From assembly GCA_913062735.1 (NCBI GenBank), contig CAJXWI010000075.1:1-8882 (forward strand): a stretch of DNA of 8,882 bases, given 5' to 3'. The stretch's first letter is position 1. Each line of letters starts with the position of its first letter. The position numbers and the translations under genes were made by a program. The notes beneath the pieces were generated by a model. The model did not search any database and was not told the DNA's origin. It saw nothing but the letters and a program-made list of their open reading frames with translations. Source of the stretch: an uncultured Arcobacter sp. GTDB lineage: Bacteria > Campylobacterota > Campylobacteria > Campylobacterales > Arcobacteraceae. Below, in pieces: positions 1 to 6,871 of this stretch.

Positions 1-461
1 TCATTGAAGAGTTTAAACACAGAGACGACAATGATTTAGTTGATTCTTTTGAACATATGATTGGCTGTGATGGTAACAAACTATTTATATCTATTTTAAA
101 AGATAAATTTAATATTTATAAGCCCAATTCTCCTGCAAACTTGCATAGAATGACCTTATTAAATAAAAAAAATATCTTAGAAGAAGTTTGTGAAGATTTT
201 GATATATCATTTTTAGAACTTTATAAAGAATTGCATCCAAATATTATAAAACAAGTATGTAAAGACTTACACTTAACCTATAAAAAACTGGCCTACGAAA
301 TTGGATATAAACCCGATACGATTAATAAATCAGCATCAACAGGAAAAATATCAGAACAATTAAACAAAGCCATTGAAATGTATTTAGAAAACTTACGATT
401 AAAAGAAGAGCTTAAAGAGTTTACTATTATGAAAAACACCCTAAATAAAATCCTATCTTAA
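1..461 (+). CDS. C-terminal part of an unrecognised protein with a probable helix-turn-helix region
   Basis: The reading frame (codons from base 3) is open from the window edge to TAA at 459-461, giving 152 visible residues. An internal ATG at 57 has no ribosome binding site in front of it, and the 18 codons before it look like normal coding sequence, so the gene most likely starts outside the window. I do not recognise a named family. The last 70 or so residues read as a short helical DNA-binding type domain: a helix around KQVCKDLHLTYKKLA, then EIGYKPDTINK in the position of a turn and recognition helix, then a highly charged helix rich in Leu, Glu and Lys. The order resembles XRE/Cro-like helix-turn-helix folds. 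No membrane segment or signal peptide is visible. A perfect hairpin follows 34 bases after the stop. A regulator or other DNA-binding protein is an inference; the N-terminal domain that would decide it is missing. Confidence 0.7.
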   Translation, partial: IEEFKHRDDNDLVDSFEHMIGCDGNKLFISILKDKFNIYKPNSPANLHRMTLLNKKNILEEVCEDFDISFLELYKELHPNIIKQVCKDLHLTYKKLAYEIGYKPDTINKSASTGKISEQLNKAIEMYLENLRLKEELKEFTIMKNTLNKILS

Positions 462-495
462 GAAATATTGCATTAAAATCCTTTAAGAAAAGCAA

Positions 496-534
496 GTCAA
501 AAATACAATAATATTTAATTATTGTATTTTTGAC
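496..534. terminator. Perfect 17-bp inverted repeat, possible terminator or operator
   Basis: The arm GTCAAAAATACAATAAT (496-512) is exactly repeated in reverse complement at 518-534, with a 5-base loop ATTTA. It lies between the stop at 461 and the next start at 559. The right arm carries a run of five T before GAC, but no T-run follows the stem on the plus strand; instead TAAAAAAA follows. It is therefore not a textbook intrinsic terminator for the upstream gene. It could end transcription through the A/T-rich stem, or act as a regulator binding site ahead of the 559-2621 pair. Confidence 0.5.
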
Positions 535-558
535 TAAAAAAACACAAAAGAGCCCCTT

Positions 559-837
559 ATGTTTAAAAATATTTTATTAGTAATATGTACAGCTATCTTA
601 TTTCAAGGATGTTTTGAAGAAGTAGAAGAAAAGTGGAGCACATTTATATATCCAGATCCAAATAATAACAAACGTTTTTTAATTTTAGAAGATAAAAGCA
701 ATGACTTAAAAAAATGTCAAGAACTTGCAAAATCTTATTTAATAGCTCAAAAATTAGACCTAGGTAGTTATAAATGTGGTTTACACTGTGTATACAATGA
801 AAAATTAAAATCTAATATTTGTGAAAAAATGAACTAG
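559..837 (+). CDS. Small cysteine-rich lipoprotein, function unknown
   Basis: This 92-residue protein begins with a lipoprotein-type signal: Lys3, a hydrophobic stretch (residues 4-15) and a lipobox-like LFQGC with Cys18 as the lipidated residue. Phe at -3 is not ideal, so lipidation is probable rather than certain. The mature part is about 75 residues and has an aromatic/proline stretch (W26, then YPDP at 31-34) and four cysteines, C53, C73, C77 and C88, in a CGLHC plus C-E arrangement that could form two disulfides in the periplasm. From memory this W...YPD...C...Y-CG--C...C-E pattern resembles a family of small uncharacterised proteobacterial proteins; I cannot confirm this without a search. 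Only a weak AAAAGAG precedes the ATG. The next gene starts 11 bases downstream, so the two are probably co-transcribed. Confidence 0.75.
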   Translation: MFKNILLVICTAILFQGCFEEVEEKWSTFIYPDPNNNKRFLILEDKSNDLKKCQELAKSYLIAQKLDLGSYKCGLHCVYNEKLKSNICEKMN

Positions 838-848
838 TACAGTATTTT

Positions 849-2621
849 ATGTCAAGAAATATTACTTTTAAATTCATCTTACAAACTGTTCTAGAAAAAA
901 AGAAAGCCCTTATAATAGGTCAAATTATTACGGTGCTTGCTATAATAATTTCTATTCCTATTCCTTTGTTATTGCCTATGTTAGTAGATGAAGTACTTTT
1001 AGATAAACCAAGCTCGATTCTAAATAGCATTAATGCAATTTTAGGAGGAGGAGATGCTTTTTATTATATAGCCATTGTAACGGTGTCTGTAATAATATTA
1101 CGAGTAGTATATTTTATTCTCTCGGTAATCATTACTAAAGTTTTTACTAAAATTTCCAAACACGTTACTTTTAAAATAAGAGAAAAACTTCTTAGACATT
1201 TAAAACGTGTTTGCATTAATGAATATGAAACCTTAGGAAGTGGTGCTGTATCTGCTAATTTAATTACAGATGTTAATACCTTAGATGCTTTTATTATAAC
1301 AAGCAGTTCTAAACTAATATCATCTGTGTTAACACTCATTGCCGTTTCTATTGTAATGATTATTATTCATCCCATGTTAGGTCTTATGATATTAACCATA
1401 CAACCTATAATCATGCTCTTATCAAAGAAAATATCAAAAAATGTTTCTGTACTAAAAAAAGAAGAGAATGAAGCAGTAGAAGATTTTCAAAACAATATTT
1501 CAGAAGTTTTAGAACTTTTTTCACAAATAAAAGCATCAAATAAAGAAGAAAACTTTTTTAAGAATGCTATTAATAAAGCCAAAAACGTACAAACTACATC
1601 CAATGAATATGCGTATAAAAGTTTGGCTTATGAGCGTTTTTCTTTTACTATTTTTTTGGTTGCTTTTGAAATTTTACGAGCCAGTGGCCTAATTATGGTG
1701 GCTTACAGTGATTTATCTATTGGTTTAATGTTTGCTATGTTTGGTTATATTTGGTTTATAATAACACCTATTCAAGACATTTTATCTATGCAATACTCTT
1801 ATGCTTCAGCAAAAGCTGCCATTAAAAGAATCAATAAAATTCTGGATTTACACCTTGAAGAAGATTCCAATAAAATATTAAAACTTACAAACAATGAACT
1901 TGATATTCATGTTAAAAAACTGCGATTTTTTTACAATGCAGATAAAATAGTTTTAGATGATATTTCTTTTTCTATTAAAACAGGTGAAAAAATAGCGTTT
2001 ATAGGCGCTAGTGGTTCTGGAAAAACAACCCTTGCACAAATAATATCTTCTTTTTATACGCTAAAAGGTGGAAATATCTTCTACAATGACATCTCAATTC
2101 ATGATATAAAAAAATCTTCTTTAAGAGAAAATATATTTTTAGTACTTCAAATGCCAATTTTATTTAATAATACTCTTAAGTTTAATATTACTATGGGCAA
2201 TGATGATATCAGCGATGATAGAATTAAAGAAGCTCTTAAAATAGCACAAATGACGGAACTAATTGATGATATGAGTGAGGGTTTAAATACCATTGTTGGA
2301 AAAAATGGTATTCGTTTAAGCGGAGGACAACGCCAACGCTTATCCATTGCTCGAATGATTATTGCAGATCCTGCTGTTGTAATATTTGATGAATCAACTT
2401 CTGCTCTTGATGTACATACGGAAACCAAATTATTTGCTGCTTTAGAAAAAGTATTAAAAAACAAAACCGTAATTACTATTGCGCATCGTTTAAGTACAGT
2501 AAAAAATGCCAATAAAATTTATGTTTTACACGAAGGAAAGATAGTACAAGAAGGCAATCATGAGACCTTGTCTTTAGAAGAAGGCCATTATAATAGTTTT
2601 GTTCACTCGCAACTCGTATAA
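849..2621 (+). CDS. ABC exporter with fused membrane and ATPase domains (MsbA/peptide-exporter type)
   Basis: This 590-residue half-transporter should work as a homodimer in the inner membrane, using ATP to export a substrate. Six membrane segments are visible, roughly at 20-43, 71-96, 155-174, 176-193, 266-285 and 288-310, which matches an ABC exporter membrane domain. The nucleotide-binding domain is complete: FFY (360-362) as likely A-loop, Walker A GASGSGKT (386-393), Q-loop Gln434, signature LSGGQRQR (490-497), Walker B VIFDE with Asp514 and catalytic Glu515, D-loop SALD (518-521) and switch His546. All catalytic residues are present, so it should be active. The substrate cannot be read from sequence; lipid, peptide or drug are all possible. 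The ATG at 849 has no Shine-Dalgarno sequence and lies 11 bases after the lipoprotein stop. No other start codon exists between it and the upstream in-frame stop, which suggests translational coupling. Confidence 0.93.
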   Translation: MSRNITFKFILQTVLEKKKALIIGQIITVLAIIISIPIPLLLPMLVDEVLLDKPSSILNSINAILGGGDAFYYIAIVTVSVIILRVVYFILSVIITKVFTKISKHVTFKIREKLLRHLKRVCINEYETLGSGAVSANLITDVNTLDAFIITSSSKLISSVLTLIAVSIVMIIIHPMLGLMILTIQPIIMLLSKKISKNVSVLKKEENEAVEDFQNNISEVLELFSQIKASNKEENFFKNAINKAKNVQTTSNEYAYKSLAYERFSFTIFLVAFEILRASGLIMVAYSDLSIGLMFAMFGYIWFIITPIQDILSMQYSYASAKAAIKRINKILDLHLEEDSNKILKLTNNELDIHVKKLRFFYNADKIVLDDISFSIKTGEKIAFIGASGSGKTTLAQIISSFYTLKGGNIFYNDISIHDIKKSSLRENIFLVLQMPILFNNTLKFNITMGNDDISDDRIKEALKIAQMTELIDDMSEGLNTIVGKNGIRLSGGQRQRLSIARMIIADPAVVIFDESTSALDVHTETKLFAALEKVLKNKTVITIAHRLSTVKNANKIYVLHEGKIVQEGNHETLSLEEGHYNSFVHSQLV

Positions 2622-2627
2622 TTAGGT

Positions 2628-2633
2628 TATAAT
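2628..2633 (+). promoter_or_regulatory. Candidate -10 box for rlmF
   Basis: A perfect TATAAT lies just after the ABC transporter stop (2619-2621) and 23 bases before the rlmF ATG. It would start transcription near 2640 with a leader of about 17 bases. There is no clear -35 box, which is usual for sigma-70 promoters in Campylobacterota. Confidence 0.45.
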
Positions 2634-2656
2634 ACAAAAAAATATTAAGATAAACA

Positions 2657-3595
2657 ATGAAAAAAACAAAAACATTACATAAAAATAATCCGCATAATCA
2701 AGAATACAACTTTGATGAACTTTGTGCTTCGTACCCTGCCTTAAAAGAATATGTTCTTATAAATAAATACAATAATGAGTCCATAGATTTTTTTAATACA
2801 AAAGCAGTACTTGCCCTTAATAAAGCGCTCTTAAAACACTATTACCAAATTGAGCACTATGATTTACCAAAGCAGCATTTAATTCCTCCTATTCCTGGAC
2901 GTGCAGATTATATACATTATTTAGCGCAATATTTAATGCAAAATAATAATAATGTGATTCCTAGGGGCGAAAAAATAAAAGTTCTAGACATAGGAACTGG
3001 TGCTAACTGTATTTACCCTATCATTGCAAGTTCTGCTTATGAATGGGACATTGTTGCAAGTGATAGTGCGCAAGAATCTTTAGATATTGCAAAAAATATT
3101 GTGAGTACAAACGCCTCTTTAAAAAACAAAGTAGAATTCAGGTTCCAAAATAAACAAAGTGATGTCTTAAAAAATATAGTCTCAAACGATGAATATTTTA
3201 TGGCAAGTATTTGTAACCCTCCTTTTCATAAATCGCAAGAAGATGCAAGTGCGGCCTCAAGCAGAAAAATTAAAAACCTTAAAAAAGATGAATATGCAAA
3301 AACCGTACTTAACTTCTCAGGAACAGCAAGCGAGCTTTGGTGTCAAGGAGGAGAAGTAGAGTTTATATCTAAACTTATTTCTCAAAGTACTCTTTATAAA
3401 AAGAACTTCTTTTGTTTCTCTACTTTAGTTTCTAAAAAAGAGCACTTAAGTATTTTCGAGAGAAAACTTAAAAACTTAAAAGCCATTGATATCAAGATTC
3501 TTGAAATGAAACAAGGCCAAAAAATATCTCGAATTTTAGTTTGGAGCTTTTTAAGTAAAAAAGAAAAACAAGTATGGCTTGAGCAACATCTTTAA
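2657..3595 (+). CDS. rlmF: 23S rRNA (adenine-1618-N6)-methyltransferase RlmF
   Basis: This enzyme uses S-adenosylmethionine to N6-methylate adenine 1618 (E. coli numbering) of 23S rRNA; it acts in the cytoplasm. The 312 residues match the usual length of the RlmF/YbiN family (about 310). The family layout is clear: a basic N-terminus with an LHKNNPHNQ-type start and YNFDELCASYPAL, the conserved block LIPPIPGRADYIHYLA (75-90), the SAM-binding motif VLDIGTGANCIY (109-120), and the catalytic NPPF tetrad (187-190) typical of N6-adenine methyltransferases. The C-terminal half has the GTASELWCQGGE-type block (222-233). The ATG has no good Shine-Dalgarno sequence (AAGATAAACA before it) but matches the family N-terminus. 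It follows the ABC gene by 35 bases, with its own likely -10 box in the gap. No defect is seen. Confidence 0.93.
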   Translation: MKKTKTLHKNNPHNQEYNFDELCASYPALKEYVLINKYNNESIDFFNTKAVLALNKALLKHYYQIEHYDLPKQHLIPPIPGRADYIHYLAQYLMQNNNNVIPRGEKIKVLDIGTGANCIYPIIASSAYEWDIVASDSAQESLDIAKNIVSTNASLKNKVEFRFQNKQSDVLKNIVSNDEYFMASICNPPFHKSQEDASAASSRKIKNLKKDEYAKTVLNFSGTASELWCQGGEVEFISKLISQSTLYKKNFFCFSTLVSKKEHLSIFERKLKNLKAIDIKILEMKQGQKISRILVWSFLSKKEKQVWLEQHL

Positions 3596-3601
3596 AATCT
3601 T

Positions 3602-3642
3602 AAGAAAAGTTTAATTTTTAATTTACATTAAATTCTTTTTTT
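3602..3642 (+). terminator. A+T-rich hairpin with T-run after rlmF
   Basis: TTTAAT (3610-3615) pairs with ATTAAA (3627-3632). The stem extends outward through AAGAAAAG (3602-3609) against TTCTTTTT (3633-3640), with one mismatch and two G-U pairs and an 11-base loop. A run of seven T (3636-3642) covers and follows the 3' arm. It sits just downstream of the rlmF stop. The stem has almost no G-C pairs, so strength is uncertain. Confidence 0.4.
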
Positions 3643-3684
3643 ACTACTAATCACTTCTTTGTTATCATTAATAATATTTCTTAT

Positions 3685-3704
3685 TATACTAATAACAAGA
3701 AGGA
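3685..3704 (+). promoter_or_regulatory. -10 box and ribosome binding site of acs
   Basis: TATACT (3685-3690) is a good -10 candidate about 20 bases before the acs ATG. AAGAAGGA (3697-3704) is a strong Shine-Dalgarno sequence 6 bases before the ATG and fixes the start at 3711. If this -10 box is used the leader is only about 15 bases and consists mainly of the ribosome binding site. Confidence 0.5.
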
Positions 3705-3710
3705 TTTAGA

Positions 3711-5657
3711 ATGAACAAATTTCTACTTGAACCCAAAGAGATGCTACTGCATAAACATCATCTTAATAATAAAAACTATTCAAAACTCTATAAAGAATCC
3801 CTCCTAAACAATGAAAATTTTTGGAAAAAAATAGCCAAAAGAATTTCTTGGTATAAAAATTTCAATACAGTAAAAGACGTTTCTTTTAAAAAAGAAGACT
3901 TGCATATTTCTTGGTTTAAAGAAGGAACCTTAAATGCAAGCGTTAATTGTATTGATAGACACTTGCAAAAAAGAGCCTCCCAAACTGCACTTATTTGTGA
4001 AGCAGACGAAGAAAACCAAGCAGAGCATATAAGCTATAAAGAACTCTATGAAGAAGTATGTGTACTAGCTAATGCACTAAAAGACTTAGGGGTAAAAAAA
4101 GGCCACAAAGTTACTATATATTTACCCATGATAAAAGAAGCCGTATTTGCCATGCTTGCTTGTGCAAGAATTGGAGCTGTGCATTCAGTAATTTTTGGAG
4201 GTTTTTCATCTTTAGCAATAGCACAACGTATAAAAGATTGTAGGTCAAAATTTGTAATTACTGCAAATGAAGGACAAAGAGGTGGAAAAAAAATTGAGTA
4301 TAAGCATATTGTAGATGAAGCCCTCAAAGTAAAAAATGTTCATGTAGAAACAGTTTTAGTAATAAAACACAAGGATGTAAAAGTATTTATACAAAATAAA
4401 AGAGATATTTATTACCACGACATTAAAAACAAGTATGAAAAAGTATGTGAACCCGCACAAATGAAGGCAGAAGATCCTTTATTTATTTTATATACCTCAG
4501 GCTCAACTGGAAAACCCAAAGGTATTTTACATACAACAGGCGGTTATATGGTATATGCTTCTTTTACCCATGAAATGATTTTTGATTATAAAGAAAATGA
4601 TATTTACTGGTGCAGCGCTGATGTGGGTTGGATTACGGGACATTCTTATATTGTATATGGCCCTCTTGCAAATGGGGCTACAAGCTTAATTTTTGCAGGT
4701 ATGCCTACCTACCCTAGTCCTGCTAGATTTTGGAAAATAGTTGAAGAACATAAGGTAAATATTTTATATACTGCTCCTACGGTTCTTAGAACCTTAATGA
4801 AAGAAGGCGATGAATATGTTAAACCGTATAACTTATCCTCACTAAGGGTACTTGGAAGCGTGGGAGAACCTATTAATCCAAAAACCTGGCTTTGGTATTA
4901 TAAATACATAGGAAAAGAAAATTGTCCCATTGTTGATACGTGGTGGCAAACAGAAACAGGTGGCATCTTAATTAGTCCACAAGCTTATGCTACTAAATTA
5001 AAAGCAGGTTGTGCAAGCGTGCCTTTTTTTGGAATAAAACCTTTATTATTAAATGAACATTCCAAAGTTTTAAGCGACAATGAAGAAGGTGATTTATGTA
5101 TAAACGATTCATGGCCTGGGCAAATGAGAGGTATTTTTGGAAATAAAAAAAGATTTTATGAAACCTATTTTAAAACACATACAAACAAATACTTTTCAGG
5201 GGACCGTGCCTATAGAGATAAAGATGGTTTTTATTGGATTAGAGGAAGAGTTGATGATGTTATGAATATCTCAGGCCATAGAATATCAACAGCTGAATTA
5301 GAATCAGCTCTCGTTGCTCATGAAGATGTAGCAGAAGCTGCTGTTGTTTCTTATTCTCATGCTATAAAAGGCGAAGCTATTTTTGCCTATGTTAGTCTAA
5401 TGAAGAATATTACAATAAAAAAAGATTTAAAAGAAGAGTTAAAGTCTTGGGTAAAAGAGCAAATTGGTAGCCATGCAAAACCAGAAATAATACAATTTAG
5501 CTCTGCTCTTCCAAAAACACGCTCTGGTAAAATAATGAGAAGGATTTTAAGAGAAATTGCCAATAAAAACTTTGAAAACTTAGGAGATATTTCTACCCTT
5601 GCAGATTCTTCTGTAGTAGAAAATATTATTACGCTTTATAAAAAAGAAAACCTTTAA
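3711..5657 (+). CDS. acs: Acetyl-CoA synthetase (AMP-forming)
   Basis: Acs activates acetate with ATP to acetyl-AMP and then makes acetyl-CoA, letting the cell use low acetate. The 648 residues match the family (E. coli Acs is 652) nearly end to end, starting with the ACS N-terminal region (about 20-80). Motifs: P-loop YTSGSTGKPKG (261-271), TGHSY (309-313), GSVGEPINP (382-390), VDTWWQTETGG (408-418), YFSGD (494-498), the hinge region and GHR (522-524), and PKTRSGK (601-607). Lys607 is the catalytic lysine, equivalent to Salmonella Lys609, which protein acetylation can silence. Trp412 is equivalent to Salmonella Trp414, which keeps the acyl pocket small; with Ile308, Thr309 and Val384 this favours acetate over longer acids. 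Some propionate use is possible. Arg499 follows the YFSGD aspartate, where I recall Gly in well-studied Acs. The gene has its own promoter-like box and strong ribosome binding site. Confidence 0.93.
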   Translation: MNKFLLEPKEMLLHKHHLNNKNYSKLYKESLLNNENFWKKIAKRISWYKNFNTVKDVSFKKEDLHISWFKEGTLNASVNCIDRHLQKRASQTALICEADEENQAEHISYKELYEEVCVLANALKDLGVKKGHKVTIYLPMIKEAVFAMLACARIGAVHSVIFGGFSSLAIAQRIKDCRSKFVITANEGQRGGKKIEYKHIVDEALKVKNVHVETVLVIKHKDVKVFIQNKRDIYYHDIKNKYEKVCEPAQMKAEDPLFILYTSGSTGKPKGILHTTGGYMVYASFTHEMIFDYKENDIYWCSADVGWITGHSYIVYGPLANGATSLIFAGMPTYPSPARFWKIVEEHKVNILYTAPTVLRTLMKEGDEYVKPYNLSSLRVLGSVGEPINPKTWLWYYKYIGKENCPIVDTWWQTETGGILISPQAYATKLKAGCASVPFFGIKPLLLNEHSKVLSDNEEGDLCINDSWPGQMRGIFGNKKRFYETYFKTHTNKYFSGDRAYRDKDGFYWIRGRVDDVMNISGHRISTAELESALVAHEDVAEAAVVSYSHAIKGEAIFAYVSLMKNITIKKDLKEELKSWVKEQIGSHAKPEIIQFSSALPKTRSGKIMRRILREIANKNFENLGDISTLADSSVVENIITLYKKENL

Positions 5658-5667
5658 GATTTTTGTG

Positions 5668-5689
5668 TATAATTCTAAAAAATTAAAGG
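5668..5689 (+). promoter_or_regulatory. -10 box and ribosome binding site of the 29-residue peptide gene
   Basis: A perfect TATAAT (5668-5673) begins 11 bases after the acs stop, and AAAGG (5685-5689) lies 9 bases before the ATG at 5699. Transcription would start near 5680, leaving a leader of about 19 bases. Promoter and Shine-Dalgarno are spaced correctly for the small ORF and serve no other gene. Confidence 0.5.
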
Positions 5690-5698
5690 CAGTCTTTT

Positions 5699-5788
5699 AT
5701 GAAACTTGGATTATTTATAGGCTTAGCGATTATTCTTTTTACAGGTCTAATTTTTACTTTTTTAGTTGTTATTACAGGTAATTCCTAA
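5699..5788 (+). CDS. 29-residue single-pass membrane peptide, function unknown
   Basis: This short ORF sits in the gap between acs and mdh. It begins MKLGLFIGLAIIL, is hydrophobic for nearly its full length, has one positive charge (Lys2) at the N-terminus and ends TGNS at TAA 5786-5788. It reads as one membrane helix of 22-25 residues with the N-terminus inside. It is not a cleavable signal peptide of a larger gene, because a stop follows directly and the next gene is on the other strand. Support for being real: a TATAAT box, an AAAGG ribosome binding site and an ATG in correct spacing, and a composition quite unlike random A+T-rich DNA. It ends 8 bases before the mdh stop on the other strand. 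I recognise no family. It could be an accessory subunit of a membrane complex or a regulator; neither can be read from sequence. Confidence 0.6.
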   Translation: MKLGLFIGLAIILFTGLIFTFLVVITGNS

Positions 5789-5796
5789 AAATATTT

Positions 5797-6738
5797 TTAC
5801 TTAAAGATATTTTTATCTAAAATATTTGTTAATTCTTTTACCCCTGAAACAGAATTTTTGAATTGTTCTTTTTGTTCCTTATTTAAATGTAACTCAACTA
5901 TCTCTTCTACTCCTTTTTTTCCTAAAACAATAGGAACACCTGCAACAATATCAGTGTAATCGTATTCACCTTCTAATTGCACAGCACAAGGAAAGATTTC
6001 TTTTGTATCATTTAAAATGGCATTAAGCATAAGATACGTAGAATAAGCAGGTGCATAATACGCGCTCCCATTTCCTAAAGCAGCTACAATTTGAGCCCCT
6101 CCTTTTCTTGTTTTGTCCATGATTTCTAAAATTTCATCTTCCTTTAAAAATTCACTTAAGCCTTTGCCTTGTACTCTTGTATAGTTTGATAAAGGAACCA
6201 TAGCATCTCCATGTCCTCCCATAACAGATGTTTCAATTTGAGAGCAAGGAATATTGAGTTTTTTTGAAATAAAATGTGCCATTCGTGAAGAATCTAAAAT
6301 TCCAGCCATTCCTATTATTTTCTCTCTTGCAAAAGAAGAAGCTTTTAAAGCAGTATAAACCATGGCATCTAAAGGATTAGAAACAATAATAATTATAGCA
6401 TTGGGATTAAATTCTATTGTTTCTTGTATGACACTTATCATTATATTTGCATTGGTTAAAAGTAAATCATTTCTACTCATACCAGGTTTTCTAGGAATTC
6501 CAGCTGTTATTACTACAATATCACAAGCACTTAAGTCTTGTGCTTCTTTTGCTGATGTGACTTTTGTTTTTGAATTACTAGCAGCACTTGCTTGTGAGAT
6601 ATCTAGGCTCATTGCTTCAAGAATATTTTCTCTAATGTCTTTTAACACAATCTCATCACAAATATTTTTACTCGCTAAAATAAAAGCCAAAGTAGCACCT
6701 ACATTACCAATACCTATTATTCCTACTTTTTTATTCAT
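5797..6738 (-). CDS. mdh: Malate dehydrogenase, NAD-dependent (LDH-like type)
   Basis: Mdh oxidises malate to oxaloacetate with NAD+ in the TCA cycle; it is cytoplasmic. The 313 residues are the normal length for the LDH-like bacterial MDH group. Visible features: the dinucleotide-binding loop GIGNVG (9-14), Asp34 at the end of the second strand, which favours NAD over NADP, the active-site loop IPRKPGMSR (81-89) with Arg83 and Arg89 for substrate binding, VSNPLD (119-124), DSSR with Arg152, and the catalytic GGHGDAM (174-180) with His176. Arg83 in the loop, where lactate dehydrogenases carry Gln, supports malate as substrate. The C-terminus has the IVAGVPIVLGKKGVEEI block. The start is fixed by a strong AAAAGGAT ribosome binding site (6744-6751), 5 bases upstream of the ATG. 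The gene is convergent with acs and the 29-residue peptide gene. Confidence 0.95.
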   Translation of the reverse strand: MNKKVGIIGIGNVGATLAFILASKNICDEIVLKDIRENILEAMSLDISQASAASNSKTKVTSAKEAQDLSACDIVVITAGIPRKPGMSRNDLLLTNANIMISVIQETIEFNPNAIIIIVSNPLDAMVYTALKASSFAREKIIGMAGILDSSRMAHFISKKLNIPCSQIETSVMGGHGDAMVPLSNYTRVQGKGLSEFLKEDEILEIMDKTRKGGAQIVAALGNGSAYYAPAYSTYLMLNAILNDTKEIFPCAVQLEGEYDYTDIVAGVPIVLGKKGVEEIVELHLNKEQKEQFKNSVSGVKELTNILDKNIFK

Positions 6739-6743
6739 TGCCT

Positions 6744-6751
6744 ATCCTTTT
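6744..6751 (-). promoter_or_regulatory. Ribosome binding site of mdh
   Basis: On the minus strand AAAAGGAT stands 5 bases before the mdh ATG. It is one of the strongest Shine-Dalgarno sequences in the window and decides the start. Confidence 0.7.
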
Positions 6752-6765
6752 GCAAATTTTAATTT

Positions 6766-6781
6766 ATTATATTATATTATA
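6766..6781 (-). promoter_or_regulatory. Three overlapping -10 boxes in a pentanucleotide repeat before mdh
   Basis: The plus strand reads ATTAT three times in tandem plus one A (6766-6781). On the minus strand this gives three TATAAT hexamers (6766-6771, 6771-6776, 6776-6781), each sharing one base with the next. They lie about 28-43 bases upstream of the mdh start, the right place for a promoter with a short leader containing the AAAAGGAT site. Confidence 0.5.
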
Positions 6782-6789
6782 TTTTAAAG

Positions 6790-6804
6790 TTATATTTAAT
6801 ATAA
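6790..6804. repeat. Short palindrome between mdh and the transglutaminase-like gene
   Basis: TTATATT-T-AATATAA forms two perfect 7-base arms around one base. It lies just upstream of the mdh -10 boxes and overlaps a plus-strand TATAAT (6800-6805). It could be an operator for either gene, but in DNA this A+T-rich such a palindrome may arise by chance. Confidence 0.25.
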
Positions 6805-6871
6805 TAAATTGATTTAAAACAAGGTAAGCACTTTTTCTTTGGAGCTAATTATTTAGGAGCTTTAATTTATT

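Noticed and set aside
2147..2512. 121-codon minus-strand ORF inside the ABC transporter
   Set aside because: It is antisense to the highly conserved ATPase domain and shows no domain or start signal of its own.
559..2621. Lipoprotein plus ABC exporter considered as a toxin, bacteriocin or immunity export system
   Set aside because: No precursor peptide, accessory membrane-fusion protein or peptidase domain is present, and the exporter lacks an N-terminal C39 peptidase domain. Nothing supports more than a generic exporter.
5789..5818. Short A+T-rich inverted repeat (AGATA-TTTT-TATCT, 5805-5818) considered as an mdh terminator
   Set aside because: The stem is five base pairs and lies inside the mdh coding end, before its stop in the direction of transcription.
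6362..6787. 141-codon plus-strand ORF opposite the start half of mdh
   Set aside because: It lies antisense to a clear malate dehydrogenase, has no ribosome binding site, and its hydrophobic look is a mirror of mdh codons. It is a shadow frame.
6841..6862. Direct repeat GGAGCT (6841-6846 and 6857-6861 region) considered as a regulator site or transposon target duplication
   Set aside because: Only six bases long, no mobile element nearby, and no conserved spacing to a promoter.
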